Shown piece by piece: positions 17,656-26,733 of a stretch of 64,000 nucleotides of DNA. Location: positions 143,298 through 207,297 of the forward strand of contig NZ_SUKC01000006.1 of NCBI RefSeq assembly GCF_005047635.1, written 5' to 3'. The notes beneath the pieces were generated by a model, which worked only from the letters and a program-made list of their open reading frames with translations, searched no databases and had not been told where the DNA came from. Each line of letters starts with the position of its first letter. Position 1 is the stretch's first letter. Position numbers and translations under genes: made by a program. The stretch is from Arthrobacter sp. CAU 1506. Its GTDB lineage: Bacteria > Actinomycetota > Actinomycetes > Actinomycetales > Micrococcaceae.

Positions 17656-19394
17656 TGAGTCAGACCCCCGACGGCGCTCAGCGCCATGACGACGCCGGTG
17701 CACCCGCCCCGGACGGACCGGGCACCGGCGGCGGCAAAGGCCGTGCCGTGACCGACCGCAAGCGCAACCGCAAGCGGGACGACGTCGCCGTTCCCGCGCT
17801 GGGCTTCCTCGGCATGCTGCGCTGGGCCTGGACCCAGCTGACCAGCATGCGCACAGCACTGTTCCTGTTGCTGCTGCTGGCGGTGGCCGCGGTCCCGGGT
17901 TCGCTGTTCCCGCAGCGCCCGGCCAACCCCGCCGTGGTGACGCAGTACCTGACCGACAACCCGGAGGTCGGGCCGTGGCTGGACCGCTTCCAGCTCTTCG
18001 ACGTGTACTCCTCGGTGTGGTTCTCCGCCATTTACCTGCTGCTGTTCCTGTCGTTGATTGGCTGCGTCATCCCGCGGGCCATCCAGCACTACAAGGCCAT
18101 GCGGTCACAGCCGCCCCGGACGCCGCGCCGGCTGTCCCGTCTGCCCGAGTACGGTTCCATGGCGGTCCCCGCCGAAGCCGGCCTCTCGGCACGTTCGGCG
18201 GTCGAAGAGGCTGCCCGGCTGCTGAAGCGCCGCGGCTACCGGGTGAATGTGCGCGACGCGGACACCGACCGGCCCTCCGTCGGCGCCGAACGCGGCTTCG
18301 CCAAGGAAATCGGAAACCTGGTATTCCATACCTCGCTGATCGGCGTGCTGGTCTCGGTGGCGATCGGCGGCCAGTTCGGCTACACCGGCCAGCGGGTTCT
18401 GGTCGAGGGCGAAACGTTCGTGAATTCGCTGATCGGCTATGACAGTTTCAACCCGGGGACCGGCTTCACCGAGGACCGGCTGGACCCGTTCTCACTGACG
18501 CTGGACAAGTTCGAGGTGGTGTTCGACCGCGAATCGACCACCCATTACGGGCAGCCGCTGGACTTCACCGCCACCATGTCCGTGCGTGAGCCGGGGCAAC
18601 CCGCAGAGCAGCAGGTCCTGAAGGTCAACCATCCGCTGACCATCGGCGGCAGCAACGTCTACCTGATGGGCAACGGCTACGCGCCGGTGGTGACCATCCG
18701 GGACGGGGAGGGCAACATCGCCCACCAGGGCCCCGTCGTCGCCATCCCCAATGATGGCGCCTACACCTCCACGATGGTGATCAAGGTGCCGGACGCGAAG
18801 CCCGAGCAGCTGGGCTTCGTGGGCTTCTTCCTGCCGACGGCGATGGAAGGCGAGGACGGCGTGGCCTACGGCAGCGACCCGGACCCGATGAACCCGCGAC
18901 TGTACCTGAACTCCTACTATGGCGACCTGGGCCTGGACAACGGCGATCCGAAGAACGTCTTTGTGCTGGACACCAGCAACCTCACCGTGCTCAATGACCG
19001 CAACCAGGACAGCGGCGGCATCGAGCTCGCCGCCTACGAGACGAAGGAACTGCCCAACGGAATGGGCAGCATCACCTTCGACGGGCTGGTGCGCTATGCC
19101 GCGCTGGACATCCATCACGATCCGGGCAAGCTCGGGGCCCTCGTCTTCTCCTCGCTGGCCATGGCCGGCCTGGGCGCCTCCTTGTTCATCGGCCGGCGCC
19201 GCGTCTGGGTCCGTGCCGGCACCCACGACGACGGACGCACGATGGTGGAGTGGGGCCTGCTGGCCCGCGGCGAGGACCACCGTCTGGCCCCTGAAGCAGC
19301 GACCATCAGCAAACTTCTCCGCGACCAATGGCTGACGGATGCCGGCCCACAGGCGCACAATAGCAAGAGCGCCGCCGGCGTCGACAACTCCTAA
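17655..19394 (+). CDS. resB: Cytochrome c biogenesis protein ResB
   Basis: A 579-residue subunit of the system II cytochrome c haem lyase. Residues about 1-45 are a charged cytoplasmic tail (KRNRKRDDV); transmembrane segments lie at about 65-90 (MRTALFLLLLLAVAAVPG), 115-140 (SAIYLLLFLSLIGCVI) and 215-240, followed by a large extracytoplasmic domain and a last helix near 500 (LGALVFSSLAMAGLGASLF). The motif SLFPQR behind helix 1 is typical. ATG 17655 overlaps the ccdA stop by one base. Confidence 0.93.
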   Translation: MSQTPDGAQRHDDAGAPAPDGPGTGGGKGRAVTDRKRNRKRDDVAVPALGFLGMLRWAWTQLTSMRTALFLLLLLAVAAVPGSLFPQRPANPAVVTQYLTDNPEVGPWLDRFQLFDVYSSVWFSAIYLLLFLSLIGCVIPRAIQHYKAMRSQPPRTPRRLSRLPEYGSMAVPAEAGLSARSAVEEAARLLKRRGYRVNVRDADTDRPSVGAERGFAKEIGNLVFHTSLIGVLVSVAIGGQFGYTGQRVLVEGETFVNSLIGYDSFNPGTGFTEDRLDPFSLTLDKFEVVFDRESTTHYGQPLDFTATMSVREPGQPAEQQVLKVNHPLTIGGSNVYLMGNGYAPVVTIRDGEGNIAHQGPVVAIPNDGAYTSTMVIKVPDAKPEQLGFVGFFLPTAMEGEDGVAYGSDPDPMNPRLYLNSYYGDLGLDNGDPKNVFVLDTSNLTVLNDRNQDSGGIELAAYETKELPNGMGSITFDGLVRYAALDIHHDPGKLGALVFSSLAMAGLGASLFIGRRRVWVRAGTHDDGRTMVEWGLLARGEDHRLAPEAATISKLLRDQWLTDAGPQAHNSKSAAGVDNS

Positions 19395-19408
19395 GGACAC
19401 CTCTTCCC

Positions 19409-20461
19409 ATGCCCACGATTGACCAAACACTGGCCCAGTACAGCGAGCTGTTCATGCTGCTCGGTGCGATGGCGTTCACCGTCGCCTTCATCGCCTTCTG
19501 CTGGGACCTGGCGAAGTCCAGCAAGACCATCAAGGCCGTCGAGGACCGGCTGGCCGCCGAGCATGCCACGGCGGACGTGGCAGTGCTGGTCGGCGCGGCC
19601 GGAGCCAGCTCCGGATCCGCTGCCGGCCGGACCGCCGGCGGCAGCGCAGGCCAGGCGCACACCGTCGAAATGGCCTCTGACTCGATGAACTACGGCAAGG
19701 AACGCCGGGCCGCAGCGCGAATCGGCGTGGCCCTCACCGTGCTGGCGACGGTCATCCTGGCCGCCGGCGTGCTGACCCGCGGGTTGGCAGCGCACCGGGT
19801 GCCGTGGGGCAACATGTACGAATTCTGCACCACCGGCGCGCTGATGGTGGCGGTTGTCTACCTGATTGCGCTGACCCGTAAAGACCTGCGTTTCCTCGGC
19901 TCGTTCGTCATCGGGCTTGTGGTGGTCATGCTGATCGCTGCCACCATCGGATTCCCGACGCCGGTGGCCCACCTGATCCCCGCCCTGCAGAGCTACTGGA
20001 TCATCATCCACGTCTCGGTGGCCGTGCTGGCGTCCGCGCTGTTCACGCTGACCTTCGCCATGTCCGTGCTGCAGCTGATCCAGGGCAACCGTGAAGCCCG
20101 CGGCCGCGCTGGCAAAGCGGACAAACTGGCTTTCATGCGCTTGGTGCCCTCCGCGCTGACCTTGGAGAACGCCGCCTACCGGATCAACGCGGTGTCCTTC
20201 GTGTTCTGGACGTTCACCCTGGTGCTCGGCGCCATCTGGGCCGAAGAGGCCTGGGGCCGCTACTGGGGCTGGGACACCAAGGAAGTCTGGACGTTCGTGA
20301 TCTGGGTGGTCTACGCCGGCTACCTGCACGCCCGCGCCACCCGCGGCTGGACCGGCACCCGCGCCGCATGGCTGTCCATCGTCGGCTACCTCTGCGTGGT
20401 TTTCAACTTCACCATCGTCAACGTCTTCTTCGCTGGCCTGCACAGCTACGCCGGGGTCTAG
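19409..20461 (+). CDS. ccsB: Cytochrome c biogenesis protein CcsB/ResC
   Basis: A 350-residue haem-handling membrane subunit. The tryptophan-rich WWD motif is visible as WGRYWGWDTKEVWTF (about residues 286-300), flanked by the conserved His-bearing helices (GNMYEFCTTGALM, IPALQSYWIIIHVSVAV). Together with ResB it delivers haem across the membrane and attaches it to CxxCH motifs. The gene starts 14 bases after resB and closes the operon; a strong hairpin terminator follows at 20689-20728. Confidence 0.94.
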   Translation: MPTIDQTLAQYSELFMLLGAMAFTVAFIAFCWDLAKSSKTIKAVEDRLAAEHATADVAVLVGAAGASSGSAAGRTAGGSAGQAHTVEMASDSMNYGKERRAAARIGVALTVLATVILAAGVLTRGLAAHRVPWGNMYEFCTTGALMVAVVYLIALTRKDLRFLGSFVIGLVVVMLIAATIGFPTPVAHLIPALQSYWIIIHVSVAVLASALFTLTFAMSVLQLIQGNREARGRAGKADKLAFMRLVPSALTLENAAYRINAVSFVFWTFTLVLGAIWAEEAWGRYWGWDTKEVWTFVIWVVYAGYLHARATRGWTGTRAAWLSIVGYLCVVFNFTIVNVFFAGLHSYAGV

Positions 20462-20482
20462 CTCCCTTTACGGACCCGGACA

Positions 20483-20532
20483 GACGGGAGTGCCCGCCCA
20501 CCTACCGGACGGGAGTGCCTGCCCACCTAACG
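20483..20532. repeat. 25-bp tandem duplication behind ccsB
   Basis: Two adjacent units beginning GACGGGAGTGCC (20483 and 20508) agree in 23 of 25 bases, and a weaker third follows near 20533. Each contains CACCTA. They lie 21 bases after the ccsB stop codon. Confidence 0.65.
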
Positions 20533-20688
20533 GATGGGCAAGCGGGGAAGCCGCTTCGCCTGTCTGACGGGCGGGGAAGCCGTCTGATCCAACGGGTGCG
20601 CCGGAGAATCCCGCCCGCCCTCCCCGCGAGCGGAGCGGTGCCAAGCGCCGTGCCGGCAGGTGTCCACCGCCAGACTCCATAACGCAAG

Positions 20689-20728
20689 AAGGCCCGCAGC
20701 TCTGGATTCACGCAGAGCTGCGGGCCTT
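20689..20728. terminator. Bidirectional terminator between ccsB and a minus-strand gene
   Basis: A perfect 16-bp stem, AAGGCCCGCAGCTCTG and its complement with an 8-nt loop (20705-20712), is followed on the plus strand by TTG. It sits between convergent genes and can serve both. Confidence 0.85.
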
Positions 20729-20756
20729 TGTCGAAACCCGAGGGTCTCAGGGCTGA

Positions 20757-21194
20757 TTAGCGCGGACCGTTATCCGGATCGTCTTCGCTCAGTTGCCGGC
20801 CGTCATGGGTGGCAGGCTTGTCATCGTTGCCGTGCGGCCGGTCCTCGCGTTTCTTTGGTTCCGGGTCGCGCTTCTTCGGCTCCTGTTCACGCTTTTTCTG
20901 TTCCTCTTCGCGCTGCTTGGCGCGGCGCTGGGCGTCAAGCGTGCGGAGGAATGCAATGTCATCGTCCGGAGCAGCCGGGCGGGGTGCTTGCTGGGGTTGC
21001 CGGCTGCCCGCGCGGGGCCGCCCCCACATAAACCACATCAGGGCGCCGATCAGGGGGACCAAGATGATGGTCAGGATCCATCCCGGTTTTGAGATACTGC
21101 GCACCTCGTGGGGCCGGGACCGGATGCACTCGATCAGGGCATAGATCACCACTGCGAGAGCCAGTACCGCGAGCAGGATAAAGAGACGGACCAT
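20757..21194 (-). CDS. Small membrane protein with PLD nuclease N-terminal (PLDc_N) domain
   Basis: A 145-residue protein. Two transmembrane helices (FILLAVLALAVVIYALIECI and WILTIILVPLIGALMWFMWG) with the intervening RPHEVRSISKPGW form the PLDc_N domain, a membrane anchor seen in cardiolipin synthase-like and small actinobacterial proteins. The cytoplasmic tail is a highly charged run of K, R, E and P (QREEEQKKREQEPKKRDPE type), probably a coiled or disordered helix. ATG 21194 is leaderless: TACAAT at 21201-21206 (minus strand) is six bases upstream. Function unknown. Confidence 0.8.
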   Translation of the reverse strand: MVRLFILLAVLALAVVIYALIECIRSRPHEVRSISKPGWILTIILVPLIGALMWFMWGRPRAGSRQPQQAPRPAAPDDDIAFLRTLDAQRRAKQREEEQKKREQEPKKRDPEPKKREDRPHGNDDKPATHDGRQLSEDDPDNGPR

Positions 21195-21280
21195 GCATTA
21201 ATTGTAGGTGAGCACCGCGCTGGGGACTGCGGATACCGTAGGCTGTCCGGGTGATCTCGCGGGCAGCGTAAACTTGAGGG

Positions 21281-21655
21281 GTGGCATTTTGGAAATTCAG
21301 CGCCCTGCGGCTTGGCATCATGGCCGTCATCTTTGTTATCTGCCTGTTCCTGAGGCTGGGCGTCATCTACTCCGCCCTAGCGGCAGCGGTCATGGGCTGG
21401 TGCATCACCTACCTGTTCTTCCGCGAGATGAGGGACGAAGCCGGGAGGGCACTCGCCAGCCGCTTCAACAAAGGCGTGGCGGCACCGCGGACCTCCACGG
21501 AGATCTCCGATGCACTGGCCGAGGACTCCGCCGTCGAGCAGCACGGAGAGCTGCGAGTGGATTCGGACCGCAAGCCCAAGCCTGCACAGCAGCCGGCCCA
21601 CCAGCAGCAAGCCCAGCAGAAGCCGGACGAACCCGGGTCCGCGGACCAGAGCTAG
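21281..21655 (+). CDS. DUF4229 small membrane protein
   Basis: A 124-residue protein with two hydrophobic helices (ALRLGIMAVIFVICLFLRLG and VIYSALAAAVMGWCITYLFF), then the cytoplasmic motif REMRDEAGRALASRF and a Gln/Pro/Lys-rich disordered tail. It matches the actinobacterial DUF4229 family, which has no known function and often sits next to menA, as here. The GTG start at 21281 is six bases behind TAAACT (21269-21274), a leaderless arrangement. Confidence 0.82.
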   Translation: MAFWKFSALRLGIMAVIFVICLFLRLGVIYSALAAAVMGWCITYLFFREMRDEAGRALASRFNKGVAAPRTSTEISDALAEDSAVEQHGELRVDSDRKPKPAQQPAHQQQAQQKPDEPGSADQS

Positions 21656-21723
21656 CCGGATCCCGCGGCCAGTTCGGCCACGGCATCAAGCGTTGACGGC
21701 AGGCGGGAGCCCGCAGCACCGCC

Positions 21724-22605
21724 CTACATGATCGTGCTGAGCACCAGGCCCAGGCCGAAGGCGACGGCGAAGCCCAGATTGATCAGGCCGGTCTGCTTCA
21801 GTACCGGTATCAGGCTCTCCCGCTTCTTGCCCTTGAGCATCAGCCAGCAGGGCGTGAGGCACGCCGGCACCAGCAGCAGGACCAGCAGGATCCAGGGGAA
21901 TTCGTAGACCAGGATCAGCGGCAGCAGGAGAGCCACCGCCAGCATCATGACGTAGCTGATGCGCGCGGCCTCGTCGCCCATGCGCACTGCCAGCGTCATT
22001 TTCCCGACTTCGCGGTCGGTGGGGATGTCGCGGACGTTGTTGGCCATCAGGAGGGCAGTGGCGATCAAGCCGGTCCCGACGGCGCCGATGAATGACGGCC
22101 AGCTGACCTGCAGGGCCTGGGTGTAGGTGGTTCCCATGGTGGCGACAATGCCAAAGAACAGGAACACGTAGACCTCGCCCAGCCCGCGGTAGCCGTACGG
22201 GTTGTTGCCGCCGGTGTAGCCCCAGGCCGCGATCACGCAGCCTACGCCCACCAGCAACAGCGGCCAGGTTTGGGACAGGATGATCAGTGCGAGCCCGGCG
22301 ACCATGGCCAGCCCGAAGCTGCCGAAGGCGGCGGCCTTCACGGCTTGCGGCGTGGCCAGCCCGGAGCCGGTCAGCCGCAGCGGTCCGACGCGCACGTCGT
22401 CGGTGCCGCGGACGCCGTCCGAATAGTCGTTCGCATAGTTCACCCCCACCTGGAACAGAATGGCCACCAGTGCAGCCAGCACGGCCAGCAGCGGCCGGAA
22501 AGACCCCAGCTCATAGGCGGCAGCGCTGCCGATGATCACCGGCGCGATCGACATCGGAAGTGTGCGGGGCCGTGCCCCTTCGAGCCATTGCCCGGCTGTA
22601 GCCAC
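21724..22605 (-). CDS. menA: 1,4-dihydroxy-2-naphthoate polyprenyltransferase
   Basis: Membrane enzyme that attaches the polyprenyl tail to dihydroxynaphthoate, giving demethylmenaquinone. The 293-residue UbiA-fold protein has the first Asp-rich motif NYANDYSDGVRGTDD (about residues 57-71), the second near DIPTDREVGKMT, and eight or nine hydrophobic helices. The GTG start at 22605 has AAGGA about ten bases upstream. It lies downstream of menB-menE on the same strand, separated by 123 bp, so it may have its own promoter. Confidence 0.93.
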   Translation of the reverse strand: MATAGQWLEGARPRTLPMSIAPVIIGSAAAYELGSFRPLLAVLAALVAILFQVGVNYANDYSDGVRGTDDVRVGPLRLTGSGLATPQAVKAAAFGSFGLAMVAGLALIILSQTWPLLLVGVGCVIAAWGYTGGNNPYGYRGLGEVYVFLFFGIVATMGTTYTQALQVSWPSFIGAVGTGLIATALLMANNVRDIPTDREVGKMTLAVRMGDEAARISYVMMLAVALLLPLILVYEFPWILLVLLLVPACLTPCWLMLKGKKRESLIPVLKQTGLINLGFAVAFGLGLVLSTIM

Positions 22606-22728
22606 TGTGGAAGATCCTTACCTGTGGGGGACTGGTACAACATCGGCTGCGGGCATCCGCAGCAAGGTTCTATTCTCGCCCATGGGCGGCGCTGGGCCGT
22701 GCAGCAGGCCGAGCGGGAGTGCCGGATG

Positions 22729-23886
22729 TCACGATCGCGGCGGTTCCGCTCCAAGCTGCTCTTCGCCGGGCAGCGCGGCTCCCGCCGCCGACCGGCGCAG
22801 GATCTCCGCCACGGCCAGGCGGTCCGGTTTGCCGTTGGACAACAGCGGCAGCGCATCCAGATGCACAATGTGCCGCGGGACGGCCGGACTTCCCAATGCC
22901 GCGCGGACGCCCGACTGGATCTGGTCCGCGGTGGCGGTTCCGACGACCGCGGCGCACACCTTGGTGCCCCACTCCGGGTCCGGGACTCCCGCCACCAAAG
23001 CCGCCCGTACCTCCGGGAGCCGTTCAATGGACTCGGCGACGGCAGCCGCCGAGACCTTGACGCCGCCGGTGATCAGAACATCGTCTGCACGCCCGCTCAC
23101 GGTGAGCGCACCGGCGTCGTCGATCTCGCCCAGGTCCTCGGTGCGGAACCACCGGGTGCCGCCGGACTCGCTGAAGTGTGCCGCGGTCAGCTCCGGGTTC
23201 GCCAGGTAGCCGCCGGCCACCACGTCGCCGCCGATCAGGACCCGGCCCTCTTCGAGCTGCAAGCTGACGCCCTGCAGCGGCACGCCGTCGTACACGCAGC
23301 CGCCGCAGGTCTCGCTCATGCCGTAGGTGCGCACAATCTTCAGGGAATGCTTGGCCGCCTCGGTGCGCAGCGCCGCCGGCATCCGGGCCCCGCCCAGCAG
23401 GATCGCGTCAAAGCGGCGCAGCGCGCTGATGGTTTCCGGCGTCGGGGAGGAGAGCAGCCGGTGCAGTTGGGTGGGCACGAGGGAGGTGATCCGGAACCGG
23501 TCGGTCAGCGCGGAGGCCGCCTCGGTGAACGCCTGCGCGGTAAAGCCGTGGGACAGGTCCATGGCCCAGGGCCGGGTACCCGCGTAAAGCGAGCGGACCA
23601 GCACCTGCAGGCCGGCGACGTAATTCGGTGCCAGCGTCAGCAGCCACTGGCCCTCGCCGCCCAGCCGCAACGCCGTGCCCATCGACGACGCAGCCAGCGC
23701 GTCGATGCCCAGCATGGTGGCCTTGGGCGTGCCGGTGGAACCCGAGGTCCGGACAATGGCGGCGGTCTCCGGAGCCAGGCCGGGCAACGTCACCGGCAGC
23801 GGGGTCCCGTCGGCCGCGATTTCGACGGCGGGACCCTCGCCGCCCAGTGCTGCCGTCAGCGCCGTCAAGGCCGGCTGGATGTCCAT
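22729..23886 (-). CDS. menE: o-Succinylbenzoate-CoA ligase
   Basis: ANL-superfamily enzyme that activates o-succinylbenzoate with ATP and CoA in menaquinone synthesis. The 385-residue protein is short, as in actinobacterial MenE, and has the P-loop VRTSGSTGTPKATML (about 48-62), YGMSETCGGCVYDG (A5 region) and GRADDVLITGGVKVSAA (A8 hinge). It begins ten bases after the menB stop, with an AAGGCGG ribosome binding site, so menB-menE form an operon. Confidence 0.93.
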   Translation of the reverse strand: MDIQPALTALTAALGGEGPAVEIAADGTPLPVTLPGLAPETAAIVRTSGSTGTPKATMLGIDALAASSMGTALRLGGEGQWLLTLAPNYVAGLQVLVRSLYAGTRPWAMDLSHGFTAQAFTEAASALTDRFRITSLVPTQLHRLLSSPTPETISALRRFDAILLGGARMPAALRTEAAKHSLKIVRTYGMSETCGGCVYDGVPLQGVSLQLEEGRVLIGGDVVAGGYLANPELTAAHFSESGGTRWFRTEDLGEIDDAGALTVSGRADDVLITGGVKVSAAAVAESIERLPEVRAALVAGVPDPEWGTKVCAAVVGTATADQIQSGVRAALGSPAVPRHIVHLDALPLLSNGKPDRLAVAEILRRSAAGAALPGEEQLGAEPPRS

Positions 23887-23896
23887 CCCTGCCGCC

Positions 23897-24904
23897 TTAG
23901 AAGTAGTAGGGGAACGCAGACCAGTCGGGGTCGCGCTTGGCCAGGAACGCTTCCTTGCCTTCCACGGCTTCGTCCGTCATGTAGGCCAGCCGGGTGGCTT
24001 CACCTGCGAAGACCTGCTGGCCGGCCAGTCCGTCGTCGGCCAGGTTGAAGGCGAACTTGAGCATCCGGATGGCCTGCGGCGACTGCCGGGCGATGTCTGC
24101 GGCGTACTCCAGCGCCACCTCTTCGAGGCGCTCGTGGTCGACCGCCTCGTTGACCGCGCCCATGCGGACCATGTCCTCGGCGGAGTATTCGCGGGCCAGG
24201 AAGAAAATCTCCCGCGCGGCCTTTTGGCCGATCTGGCGGGCCAGCAACGCCGAGCCGTAGCCCGCGTCGAAGCTGCCAACGGTGGCATCAGTCTGCTTGA
24301 ACTTACCGTGCTGGCGGGAGGCGATGGTCAGGTCCGAGACCACGTGCAGCGAATGCCCGCCGCCGGCCGCCCAGCCGTTGACGACGGCGATGACCACCTT
24401 GGGCATCGTGCGCATCAACCGTTGGACTTCCAGAATGTGCAGCCGGCCGGCGCGGGCAGGATCGATGGTCTCCTTCGTTTCCCCGGCTGCGTACCGGTAA
24501 CCGTCACGGCCGCGGATGCGCTGGTCTCCGCCCGAGCAGAACGAGTGACCGCCGTCCTTGGCGGAGGGGCCGTTGCCGGTCAGCAACACCGTGGCGACAT
24601 CCGGCGTCATCCGCGCATGGTCCATCGCCCGGTAGAGCTCGTCGACCGTTCCGGGCCGGAACGCGTTGCGCACCTCCGGCCGGTTGAAAGCGATACGCAC
24701 CGCGGGCAGATCGCGGACCACGTTCCCGTCGGCGTCGCGTTCCACCTGGCGGTGGTAGGTCATGTCCTGGAAATCGAAGCCCTCCACCACACGCCAGCGC
24801 TGCGGGTCGAAGAGGTCGGAAACCTTCTCCGGCAGATCGGACTGTACCTCGCGGCCAGTGCTCTCGGAATGGGTATTGGCTGGGGCAGGGGTCTCGGAAG
24901 TCAC
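23897..24904 (-). CDS. menB: 1,4-dihydroxy-2-naphthoyl-CoA synthase
   Basis: Crotonase-fold enzyme that cyclises o-succinylbenzoyl-CoA to dihydroxynaphthoyl-CoA. The 335-residue protein has the usual actinobacterial N-terminal extension, then RIAFNRPEVRNAFRPGTVDEL, the oxyanion segment FCSGGDQRIRG, VNGWAAGGGHSLHVVSDLTIAS and the active-site loop DATVGSFDAGYGSALLAR. The C-terminus DPDWSAFPYYF is typical. The GTG start at 24904 lies exactly six bases behind TAAACT (24911-24916, minus strand), so the message is leaderless. Confidence 0.95.
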   Translation of the reverse strand: MTSETPAPANTHSESTGREVQSDLPEKVSDLFDPQRWRVVEGFDFQDMTYHRQVERDADGNVVRDLPAVRIAFNRPEVRNAFRPGTVDELYRAMDHARMTPDVATVLLTGNGPSAKDGGHSFCSGGDQRIRGRDGYRYAAGETKETIDPARAGRLHILEVQRLMRTMPKVVIAVVNGWAAGGGHSLHVVSDLTIASRQHGKFKQTDATVGSFDAGYGSALLARQIGQKAAREIFFLAREYSAEDMVRMGAVNEAVDHERLEEVALEYAADIARQSPQAIRMLKFAFNLADDGLAGQQVFAGEATRLAYMTDEAVEGKEAFLAKRDPDWSAFPYYF

Positions 24905-24960
24905 TCTTCGAGTTTATCGTCGCGGTTGAGTAGACCTTCCAACGCTGTCCGGTAGCCGCG

Positions 24961-25398
24961 CTAGGAAATGCAGAACTCGTTGCCCTCCGGGTCGGCCATC
25001 GTGTGCCAGCCGTGCGGGCCCTGGGTCTCCGTGTACAAGAAGGTGGCGCCACGCGCTTCCAGCCGCGCCCGGACCTCGTCCTTGTCTTCCCCGGCCAGAC
25101 GGACGTCCCAATGGATCCGGTTCTTGACCGATTTGGACTCCGGAACCGGCTGGAACAAGATCCGCTGCCGGGCTTTGCTCTCCGCTTGATCCGGTGGGCA
25201 GATCGCCGCGCCGTCTTTCCACACTCGAACGTTATTGTGCACGATGGTGTCCGCGTCGGTGGCAAAGCCTTGCTCGATCATGCTGGTGATGAAGTCCTGG
25301 TCCGTAGGTTCCACCTCCCAGCCCAGCGTTTCCGCCCACCAATCGGCCTGGGCGTGCGCGTCCTTGCAGTCGACTGCCATCTGAATGTCATACGTCAT
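24961..25398 (-). CDS. VOC (glyoxalase/bleomycin-resistance fold) family protein
   Basis: A 145-residue protein of the vicinal oxygen chelate fold with two beta-alpha-beta-beta-beta modules: QMAVDCKDAHAQADWWAETL opens the first and NRIHWDVRLAGEDKDEVRARL the second, with the end HTMADPEGNEFCIS typical of the glyoxalase-like group. Most such actinobacterial proteins are of unknown substrate. ATG 25398 is seven bases behind TACGCT (25406-25411, minus strand); longer in-frame starts are less likely. Confidence 0.78.
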   Translation of the reverse strand: MTYDIQMAVDCKDAHAQADWWAETLGWEVEPTDQDFITSMIEQGFATDADTIVHNNVRVWKDGAAICPPDQAESKARQRILFQPVPESKSVKNRIHWDVRLAGEDKDEVRARLEARGATFLYTETQGPHGWHTMADPEGNEFCIS

Positions 25399-25506
25399 GG
25401 CGTTGAGCGTAAAGGCTCCCGTCACTCTGCGGTAGAGGAACACGGACAGCATCGGACCTGAATGGAGAACCTGCCGACCTCGCGCCGTGATTGAGTCGGA
25501 AGAATC

Positions 25507-26082
25507 ATGACTGAGCACCCCACGTCCTCCCGGCCAGAGCCCTCGTCATCCCTGGGGGCGCAGGAGTTTCTGCGCTGGTATTGGCTGAAAACGGAACTGC
25601 AGCAGTTTGCACGGGATCTGGGTGTCAGCGCCACCGGGGGCAAGGAGGACATCACGGCACGCATTGCCACAGTCCTTCGCGGTGGCCCGAAGCATCTGCC
25701 TTCGCCCACCAGCCCAGCATCACGAAAGCCTCGCCGGCAGCTGGCGGGTCCTCTGCATCGCGGCACTATCGTTCCGGCCGGGCAGCGATGCAGCCAGGTG
25801 CTGCGGGCCTGGTTTAAGGAGGAACTGGGCCCCAATTTCCGGTTCGATGGACCGATGCGTGAATTCTTTAGCGCGGCCGACGGCACAACTACTCTCGGAG
25901 ATGCGGTGGCTCATTGGCATTCGTCGCGGCACGATGCCCCACGTGAGATCTCCCGCCAGTTCGAATTCAATAGATTCACGCGCCGGTGGCACCGCGAGCA
26001 CCCCAACGGAAGCCGCCAAGAGATGTTGTCTGCCTGGCACGTCTACCGTTCTTTGCCCCGCGACGAGCAGGATCCCGTCTGA
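25507..26082 (+). CDS. SAP-domain / DUF6434 protein
   Basis: A 191-residue cytoplasmic protein. Residues about 17-60 form a SAP-like helix-hairpin-helix motif (LKTELQQFARDLGVSATGGK, then ITARIATVL), a putative DNA-binding module. The C-terminal half (FRFDGPMREFFS onward, with WHSSRHDAPREISRQFEFNR) matches the DUF6434 module found fused to SAP motifs in many bacteria. GGAAG five bases before the ATG is the ribosome binding site. Function unknown; it is divergent from the VOC gene. Confidence 0.72.
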   Translation: MTEHPTSSRPEPSSSLGAQEFLRWYWLKTELQQFARDLGVSATGGKEDITARIATVLRGGPKHLPSPTSPASRKPRRQLAGPLHRGTIVPAGQRCSQVLRAWFKEELGPNFRFDGPMREFFSAADGTTTLGDAVAHWHSSRHDAPREISRQFEFNRFTRRWHREHPNGSRQEMLSAWHVYRSLPRDEQDPV

Positions 26083-26259
26083 TCGAAAGCCGCCGCCCAC
26101 CCCGGGGTGTACCTCTGGTGCGGATCGCCGCTTGGGGTCGCAGCGGTCCGGGTTCGAGCCGGCGGCGGCTCCCGGGCCGGGCCGCAGGGCTCCTCGAAGT
26201 CACAACCGCTCTCCACTAGGCTGGTTGGCAGACCAACGACTCCTGCTGAAAGAGCCAAT

Positions 26260-26733
26260 GTGGGCCATCACCTTGAACTAGTCCAGCACATCAACGCGCC
26301 GGTCGAGGCGGTCTGGCGCGTCCTGACCGACATTCCTGGTTCTGCCCGGACCCTGAGCTCCATCACCCGTGTGGAGATCATGACGCCCGGCGACTACGCC
26401 GAGGGGTTCCGGTGGCGCGAAACCCGGAAGATGATGGGCAAGGAAGCCACCGAGGAGATGTGGGTCGCGGACGTGGACGCGCCGACCTCCACCACGGTCA
26501 AGGCACACTCCGGCGGAGCCGACTACACCACGCGGTTCACGCTCGCGCCGACAGACGGCGGCACCCGGCTGACCATGTTCTTTGGTGCCGAGATGGAGAA
26601 TCCTGGAACTTTCGCCAAAGTGATGCTGGCGCTGTTCGGGAAACTGGGGCTGAACATCACCCGCAAGCAGATGGCCAGGGACCTGGCAGAGATCGCCGCC
26701 AAGGCCGAGGGCCGGGACCCGGCTGCCGCGTGA
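26260..26733 (+). CDS. SRPBCC (START-like) family protein
   Basis: A 157-residue polyketide-cyclase/START-fold ligand-binding protein: HHLELVQHINAPVEAVWRVL at the N-terminus, the central DYTTRFTLAPTDGGTRLTM strands, and a long C-terminal helix (KLGLNITRKQMARDLAEIAA). The GTG start at 26260 is inferred from domain alignment; the frame continues upstream without homology. It overlaps the next gene in GTGA, forming a two-gene unit with a second SRPBCC protein. The ligand is unknown. Confidence 0.75.
   Translation: MGHHLELVQHINAPVEAVWRVLTDIPGSARTLSSITRVEIMTPGDYAEGFRWRETRKMMGKEATEEMWVADVDAPTSTTVKAHSGGADYTTRFTLAPTDGGTRLTMFFGAEMENPGTFAKVMLALFGKLGLNITRKQMARDLAEIAAKAEGRDPAAA

Noticed and set aside
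22270..24048. A 592-codon open frame antisense to menA/menE
   Set aside because: Arg/Gly/Gln-rich shadow of well-supported menaquinone genes; no domain recognisable.
26145..26170. tRNA T-arm-like GGTTCGAGCC
   Set aside because: No acceptor stem, D-arm or anticodon arm could be placed around it; probably chance in GC-rich spacer.
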